This document shows positions 6,216 to 9,629 of a stretch of DNA of 9,629 bases, one piece after another (the first letter of the stretch is position 1; each line of letters starts with the position of its first letter). A program made the position numbers and the translations under genes. The DNA is from CAVSPO01 sp963730005. Its GTDB lineage: Bacteria; Actinomycetota; Actinomycetes; Propionibacteriales; Propionibacteriaceae. The DNA is taken from contig CAVSPO010000035.1 in assembly GCA_963730005.1 (NCBI GenBank), forward strand, positions 1-9,629, read 5' to 3'. Below the pieces are notes generated by a model. The model was not told where the DNA came from and did no database searches. It was given only the letters and a program-made list of their open reading frames with translations.

Positions 6216-7037
6216 TCAGCTCCCACGCCCACCCTCACCCACCCTGTTCTGCGAAGAGCCCGTTTGATGGATGGCGTCCAGCTCCTGGCGCAGATCCCGG
6301 AAGAAGCCGCGCGACAGCAGCATCTGGCGGACACGCTCGTTCAGACCGCCAGGGGTTTCATGCTCTTGCGCCAGGTGCTCGATCTCGGCAACCGGTGCCG
6401 CGATGAACTCGGCGACGAGACCCTGCAGAAGCGAATCCAGGTACGCCTTGGCTGCGGATGGCGAGAGCCCCCGGCCGACAAGCCACTGGACAATCGTGAG
6501 CTGCATCTCGAGGAAGGACGACGACGTCCCCGTCGCGCACAGGAGCGCGACCGCGTCGCTCTCCTCCTGCGCCTCGACCACCTCGCCACAGCCGGTGAGC
6601 AGCCACCGCACCTCGGGCAGAGCCGGGCACGCCACGACCGGACCGGTGTGCAAGGCAACCATCGGCAGCGGGATCAGTTGGCACACGCGTGCCGCCGGCG
6701 AGACCACCGGGCGCAGCAACGAAGGCGGCCAGCCCGCTGCCAGGCCGGCAACGACGTGGTCCTCACGGAATCGCAGCGCGGAGCAGACCTCGCGAACCTG
6801 TTCGGGAAGCACCCCGATCAGGACGAGTTCGCAGCGGTCCAACACGTCCTGGTTGCTCGTCCCGACGGCGACGTTCGGGTATCGCTGAGCGAGGTCGGCG
6901 CTCCGACTGACCGACCGAGGCGAAAGGACGAAGTCGACGAACTCAGCCCGAGGCCCGGTCATGATCGCTTCGACAAGACACGACCCGATGGCACCCACAC
7001 CGATCAGACCGACACTCATTCGCTCACGCTCGGCCAT
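6216..7037 (-). CDS. Pyrroline-5-carboxylate reductase-like NAD(P)-binding protein, C-terminus altered by an IS
   Basis: A 273-residue protein like P5C reductases (ProC), which reduce pyrroline-5-carboxylate to proline with NAD(P)H. The N-terminus has a Rossmann start, SVGLIGVGAIGSCLVEA. The C-terminal half has a helical dimerisation-like region ending in HETPGGLNERV, at the place of the SPGGTT motif of true ProC. That difference makes proline synthesis uncertain; it may act on another substrate. The ATG at 7037 is chosen because GGAGGT precedes it at normal distance and the Rossmann motif follows closely; an upstream in-frame ATG at 7109 would add 24 unlikely residues. The last 13 residues are read from the ISL3 element. 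Natively the protein ended ...HQTGP, 261 residues. Confidence 0.8.
   Translation of the reverse strand: MAERERMSVGLIGVGAIGSCLVEAIMTGPRAEFVDFVLSPRSVSRSADLAQRYPNVAVGTSNQDVLDRCELVLIGVLPEQVREVCSALRFREDHVVAGLAAGWPPSLLRPVVSPAARVCQLIPLPMVALHTGPVVACPALPEVRWLLTGCGEVVEAQEESDAVALLCATGTSSSFLEMQLTIVQWLVGRGLSPSAAKAYLDSLLQGLVAEFIAAPVAEIEHLAQEHETPGGLNERVRQMLLSRGFFRDLRQELDAIHQTGSSQNRVGEGGRGS
6232..6260 (-). repeat. Right inverted repeat of the ISL3 element
   Basis: Its reverse complement matches 4808-4836 at 26 of 29 positions. It forms part of the altered 3' end of the reductase reading frame. Confidence 0.85.
6261..6268. repeat. 8-bp target-site duplication, right copy (ISL3 insertion)
   Basis: CGTTTGAT, identical to 4800-4807. 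On the minus strand it lies within the codons for His-Gln-Thr at the end of the reductase gene. Confidence 0.92.
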
Positions 7038-7041
7038 GCCC

Positions 7042-7047
7042 ACCTCC
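7042..7047 (-). promoter_or_regulatory. Ribosome binding site setting the reductase-like start
   Basis: On the minus strand GGAGGT is followed by GGGC and ATG at 7037. The ATG at 7019, six codons inside, has no comparable site. Confidence 0.6.
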
Positions 7048-7095
7048 ATTGCTTCGAGGCAGGCGCTCCCCGCTGAGACCCCTTGCCTGAGGCCC

Positions 7096-7101
7096 ATGAT
7101 A
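7096..7101 (-). promoter_or_regulatory. Possible -10 box for the reductase-like gene
   Basis: TATCAT on the minus strand is close to TATAAT and lies about 60 bases upstream of the ATG at 7037. No clear -35 sequence is found at 16-18 bp, so this is weak. Confidence 0.3.
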
Positions 7102-7126
7102 GGAAACACCCGCCGAGAAGCTGGGC

Positions 7127-7141
7127 GGCGACCACGTCGCC
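7127..7141 (-). terminator. Short hairpin after the DUF222/HNH gene, possible terminator
   Basis: GGCGAC-3 bases-GTCGCC forms a perfect 6-bp stem about 24 bases after the stop codon at 7165-7167. A second 5-bp stem, CCGCC/GGCGG, follows (7109-7130) and is succeeded by TGTTTCC. There is no real U tract, so termination is only a possibility. Confidence 0.3.
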
Positions 7142-7164
7142 TACCATCCGCAACTCGATCGCGC

Positions 7165-8622
7165 CTACTCCCGGAGATTCTGGAAGCTTTCGGGTGGGTG
7201 CCACGGATTCTTTCCGGCGAGGCAGTCTGCCAGCCATTCCTGGTGCAGGCGCGCCCGGTATTCTTCCGAATTGAATTCCTCCTGAGCCACTACTTCTGAA
7301 TCACCGGCGTCGATGGGTAATTGTGCGGGAGTGAGGGCAAATCGTTGGTGTCGTCTTGGTTTGCGGTGTTTGTCAACGAAACGGGGTGGCAACAATTCGG
7401 GTATCCCATCACCACCGATTCGGACTTGCCATTGATTCTCGGTGTCGGTGGGTCGGGGTTCCACGATTCGGTGGTGGTGGGGACACAACAACACCGCATT
7501 GCCCAGGTCAGTGCGTCCACCGGCCCACCAGGGGGTGATGTGGTGGCCTTCGCAGATGGTGGCCGGTGCGTTGCAGCCCGGGAACACGCAGCCTTGGTCC
7601 CGTACCGCCAGCGCCTGGCGGGTAGGGCCGGTGAACAGCCGGTTGCCGCGGCCCAGGTCGAGGATTTGGCTGTCGCCACCCAACACGGCGGGGATGATGT
7701 CGGCGTCGCACGCCAAGCGGCGGATGTCGCCGGCCGACAGGGCCTCACCCGACGAACACAGGGTGCCCATACCCAAACCGGTGCGCAGAGCGTCGAGGCT
7801 GATGGTGACGACAACCCTGGGCCGGTCACCACCGTGGGTGGGGGCCTGCCCGGACGCCGAGTAGGCGCCGACGATGTTCTTGAAGACGTCAGCCTGGCGA
7901 CGGTGGATGGGAACCAGCTCACCCAGCTCGTCGGTGACGGGCAGGCTCGCGGTGACGACTGTCACCAGCGCGACGAGGGGTTCCGCATCAACAATGGGCA
8001 GCTGGCCGCGGAAACGGACCGAGCCGAAACCGTCGCGCGCCCAAGTGAACGACCGGTCGCCACGCGCTCTGGCCTCCTCGCGCAGCAGCGCGAGACGGTC
8101 GGCTTCCTCACCGACCTCGGGGGCGACGACGGCGACGACGTGGTGGCCGAACTGCTTCATCAGGTCGGGGTCGAACTCGTGGACGTGGCCGAGCATCGCC
8201 CGCTCACACGCGTCGACGGTGGGGAGGTCCAACTCACATGGGAGGCGGTTGATGCTGTGCACGATCGCGGTGGCCTGGTCGAACCCGACCCGCCCGGCCA
8301 ACGCCTCGGCCTGCACGTCGGGGCGCGCAGCCAAATCGACAGCGGCCCGCACCTGGCGGCGGGCATCGCCCAGGTTCGACCAGTTCGTGGCATGCAACCA
8401 CTCACTCGTCCGCACGGCGTGCAGGGCGGTGGTGGCTCCGCGGGACTCGATCTCGGCCACCCGACGGGCAGTCTCGGCGCGAAGCCGTTCCAGACACAAC
8501 AACAGCTCCCGGGTGCCGGACAGCAGATCACGGTCGCCGACACGCCACAAATCTTGGGAGTTCAACGAATCCAGCACACCGGAAAGCATTTCTGCCGGTG
8601 GTGTCTGGATTGCTGTGCTCAT
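7165..8622 (-). CDS. DUF222 domain and HNH endonuclease-like protein (13E12 type)
   Basis: A 485-residue protein of the actinobacterial 13E12/DUF222-HNH family, often present in several copies per genome and of unproven function. Residues about 30-300 form the DUF222 region. The HNH module is at about 340-390: C345 and C350 in GCVFPGC, H360-H361 in EGHHITPWWAGG, N375, then C380 and H383-H384 in LLCPHHHR. These residues fit a metal-dependent ββα nuclease with a structural zinc site. The tail beyond 390 is polar and poorly conserved. The ATG at 8622 lacks a Shine-Dalgarno site and is 6 bases after a TAGGGT box, suggesting a leaderless message. All key residues are present and the gene looks intact. 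It could be a stand-alone nuclease or have a mobile or defence-related role; neither is shown here. Confidence 0.92.
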   Translation of the reverse strand: MSTAIQTPPAEMLSGVLDSLNSQDLWRVGDRDLLSGTRELLLCLERLRAETARRVAEIESRGATTALHAVRTSEWLHATNWSNLGDARRQVRAAVDLAARPDVQAEALAGRVGFDQATAIVHSINRLPCELDLPTVDACERAMLGHVHEFDPDLMKQFGHHVVAVVAPEVGEEADRLALLREEARARGDRSFTWARDGFGSVRFRGQLPIVDAEPLVALVTVVTASLPVTDELGELVPIHRRQADVFKNIVGAYSASGQAPTHGGDRPRVVVTISLDALRTGLGMGTLCSSGEALSAGDIRRLACDADIIPAVLGGDSQILDLGRGNRLFTGPTRQALAVRDQGCVFPGCNAPATICEGHHITPWWAGGRTDLGNAVLLCPHHHRIVEPRPTDTENQWQVRIGGDGIPELLPPRFVDKHRKPRRHQRFALTPAQLPIDAGDSEVVAQEEFNSEEYRARLHQEWLADCLAGKNPWHPPESFQNLRE

Positions 8623-8628
8623 AATCCA

Positions 8629-8634
8629 ACCCTA
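8629..8634 (-). promoter_or_regulatory. Putative -10 box of a leaderless DUF222/HNH transcript
   Basis: TAGGGT on the minus strand, then 6 bases, then ATG at 8622. This matches the TAnnnT-N6-start pattern seen before two other genes here. Confidence 0.45.
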
Positions 8635-8672
8635 GACACCCCCACTGACAAAACCGACCCCAGCAAGCCCTC

Positions 8673-8711
8673 TGTGGAAAACAATCTGAACAAATTCTTG
8701 CCTGTGGAAAA
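8673..8711 (-). promoter_or_regulatory. Pair of DnaA-box-like sequences upstream of the DUF222/HNH gene
   Basis: TTTTCCACA occurs twice on the minus strand (8673-8681 and 8703-8711), same orientation, exactly 30 bp apart, about three helical turns. The sequence between them is AT-rich for this genome. TTTTCCACA is one base from the TTATCCACA and TTGTCCACA DnaA consensus forms. The identical flanking CTG is also shared, so this may equally be an operator repeat for another regulator. Confidence 0.35.
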
Positions 8712-8724
8712 TCCGCCGGAGATT

Positions 8725-8807
8725 CCCGATTCGAGTCAGCTTCGAACAATTCGCGTCGTTGGCGGAGTGAGCGAAAACTCGCGTTGTCGAAGCGTGCCCA
8801 GATCGGG
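8725..8807. repeat. Imperfect palindrome in the SDR-HNH spacer
   Basis: The outer arms CCCGAT (8725-8730) and ATCGGG (8802-8807), and the inner arms GCTTCGAACAA (8739-8749) and TTGTCGAAGC (8784-8793), are inverted and nested, separated by unpaired stretches. It could serve as a weak terminator for the SDR gene, whose stop is at 8824, but no U tract follows. Confidence 0.35.
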
Positions 8808-8823
8808 CATCCCGCGGCAAGAG

Positions 8824-9444
8824 TCAGGCAGCCCCCATGGCCAGCGCGCGACCGAAGGTGTCCGGGTCGTCGAGAATGCGGACGATGTGGGTGGCGACGT
8901 CAGCGCGCGTGATTTGGAACTTCATCGGACGGCCTTCGGACGTCTCCTGCGCAACGTAGGCGCCCGTGGCCGGCCCGTCGGACAGCCCGCCGGGACGCAC
9001 CACCGTCCAGTCCAGCCCCGACTCTGCCACGGCGGCCTCCTGCTCCGCATGGTCCGCCAGCGCCTTGCCCAGCACGGTGCGAGCGAACAATCGTGCGGGA
9101 GCGGGCATCAACTTCATCGAGTCACCCACCCCCAGGGAGGAGTGGACGATCAGACGCCGGACGCCAGCGTCCTGCATGGCCGCGATGACGCTCCGGGTGA
9201 CCTGAGCACGGTGCCCGCCTGACCCTGTCGACCCGCCGACGGTGACGACCACCGCGTCGGCCCCGGCAACAGCCGCCCTGGCCACTTCGGCTTGGAGGAC
9301 GTCCCCCGTCATGTCCCGGACGCCCTCGGGAGTTGCTGTTGAACCGCTCCGGGACAAACACGTGACCTGATGGCCCTCCTCGGCTGCGATCCGCACGACC
9401 TGCGCGCCCGTCCCATTGTTGCCGCCAACAACCGTGATTCTCAT
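8824..9444 (-). CDS. NAD(P)-binding SDR/NmrA-like oxidoreductase
   Basis: A 206-residue atypical short-chain dehydrogenase-type protein with an NAD(P)H-binding fold like NmrA-related proteins and flavin/biliverdin reductase-like enzymes. The glycine-rich nucleotide loop is at the very start, MRITVVGGNNGTGAQVV. Later motifs are VVVTVGGSTGSGGHRAQVT near residues 65-83, LIVHSSLGVGDS near 97 and DWTVVRPGGLSDGP near 145. The typical YxxxK catalytic pair of classical SDRs is not evident, as in other atypical members. The ATG at 9444 is chosen because the glycine loop starts right after it; the in-frame TTG at 9495 would add 17 residues. There is no clear Shine-Dalgarno site. The substrate is unknown. 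The upstream gene ends 72 bp before this start, on the same strand. Confidence 0.88.
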   Translation of the reverse strand: MRITVVGGNNGTGAQVVRIAAEEGHQVTCLSRSGSTATPEGVRDMTGDVLQAEVARAAVAGADAVVVTVGGSTGSGGHRAQVTRSVIAAMQDAGVRRLIVHSSLGVGDSMKLMPAPARLFARTVLGKALADHAEQEAAVAESGLDWTVVRPGGLSDGPATGAYVAQETSEGRPMKFQITRADVATHIVRILDDPDTFGRALAMGAA

Positions 9445-9516
9445 GGGACCATTGAACCCGGTCGGGCCAAGCTGCTGGAGTTGCCCGCCGACCAACAGAG
9501 CAGCGCGGCGACGAGA

Positions 9517-9629
9517 CTACTGGCCGGCCGCCTCCTGCAACTGGAGCCCGCGGTCGTTCCAGCGGCCCGGGTCGTCCAGGGTCGCCATGCTCACCTCGAC
9601 GCCTTCCCTGCTCACCGACGCCACGCTGA
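9517..9629 (-). CDS. 3' end of an unidentified minus-strand gene (partial)
   Basis: An open frame enters from the right edge and ends at a TAG stop at 9517-9519. Its last 36 residues include SREGVEVSMATLDD and PGRWNDRGLQLQEAAGQ. The composition looks like real actinobacterial protein and it lies on the same strand as the following SDR gene, 72 bp upstream of that gene's ATG, so the two may be co-transcribed. The family cannot be recognised from this short tail. Confidence 0.5.
   Translation of the reverse strand, partial: SVASVSREGVEVSMATLDDPGRWNDRGLQLQEAAGQ

Larger units (their letters stand above)
4808..6260 (-). mobile_element. ISL3-family insertion sequence, complete, 1453 bp
   Basis: A complete element with one transposase gene on the minus strand. 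The ends start GGCTCTTC; the first 29 bases at 4808 and the reverse complement of 6232-6260 match at 26 positions and share GTGGGTGAGGG. CGTTTGAT flanks both sides. Removing the element and one duplication copy joins the reductase gene to its native stop at 4791-4793. The intact gene and perfect duplication suggest a recent insertion. Confidence 0.94.

Noticed and set aside
1..6268. Composite transposon formed by the IS elements, carrying the VOC gene as cargo
   Set aside because: The flanking elements belong to different families with unrelated ends, and each has its own separate target duplication, so they moved independently.
7038..7109. Upstream ATG start at 7109 for the reductase-like gene
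   Set aside because: The added 24 residues precede the Rossmann strand and overlap a better Shine-Dalgarno site (7042-7047) that serves the ATG at 7037.
7321..9222. Plus-strand open frame of 633 codons antisense to the DUF222/HNH and SDR genes
   Set aside because: It crosses two well-supported minus-strand genes and their spacer. The translation is low-complexity Gly/Val/Asp/Gln-rich shadow sequence.
9445..9495. Extended TTG start at 9495 for the SDR-like gene
   Set aside because: The glycine-rich nucleotide loop begins immediately after the ATG at 9444, as expected for the true N-terminus of this family. The 17 extra residues look non-coding.
1..9629. CRISPR array, tRNA or rRNA genes, phage genes or a defence island
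   Set aside because: No regularly spaced repeats, no cloverleaf or rRNA-like sequence, and no capsid, integrase, restriction or toxin-antitoxin motifs were seen on either strand.

Overview
The window is high-GC DNA and almost certainly comes from an actinobacterium. The codon use is GC-rich throughout, it carries a DUF222/HNH (13E12-type) protein, a family concentrated in Actinomycetota, and several genes have a TAnnnT -10 box exactly 6 bases before the start codon, as in leaderless actinobacterial transcripts. The genus cannot be fixed from this sequence. All non-transposon genes lie on the minus strand.

Left third (1-3142): one insertion sequence sits inside another. The outer element has an IS1634/IS4-type transposase and imperfect 17-bp inverted ends at 1-17 and 3126-3142. 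It has been split by an IS256-family element (759-2215) that made an exact 8-bp duplication, CAGGGTTC. Removing the IS256 copy and one duplication copy restores an uninterrupted 516-residue transposase frame with a full D-D-E set. The outer element has itself cut off the 3' end of a minus-strand gene for an Fpg/endonuclease VIII-like glycosylase (3103-3708), leaving about 190 native residues.

Middle (3809-7037): a two-domain PhnB-like VOC protein (3809-4702) and a pyrroline-5-carboxylate-reductase-like protein (6216-7037) are separated by an ISL3-family element (4808-6260). This element has 8-bp duplications (CGTTTGAT) and 29-bp inverted repeats with three mismatches. It landed within the last two codons of the reductase gene, so the original ending Gly-Pro-stop (stop at 4791-4793) has become Gly plus 13 residues read from the element. 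The ISL3 transposase mRNA could form a strong hairpin that covers its own ribosome binding site.

Right third (7165-9629): an intact DUF222/HNH nuclease-like gene, a 200-bp spacer with two DnaA-box-like sequences 30 bp apart and an imperfect palindrome, an NAD(P)-binding SDR/NmrA-like gene, and the last 36 codons of an unidentified gene that runs off the window.

Overall this is an insertion-sequence landing zone in an ordinary stretch of small enzymes. There is no CRISPR array, toxin-antitoxin pair, phage module or other clear novel system. The most informative signals are the precise insertion scars and what they did to host genes, the RBS-covering hairpin of the ISL3 element, and the leaderless promoter pattern.
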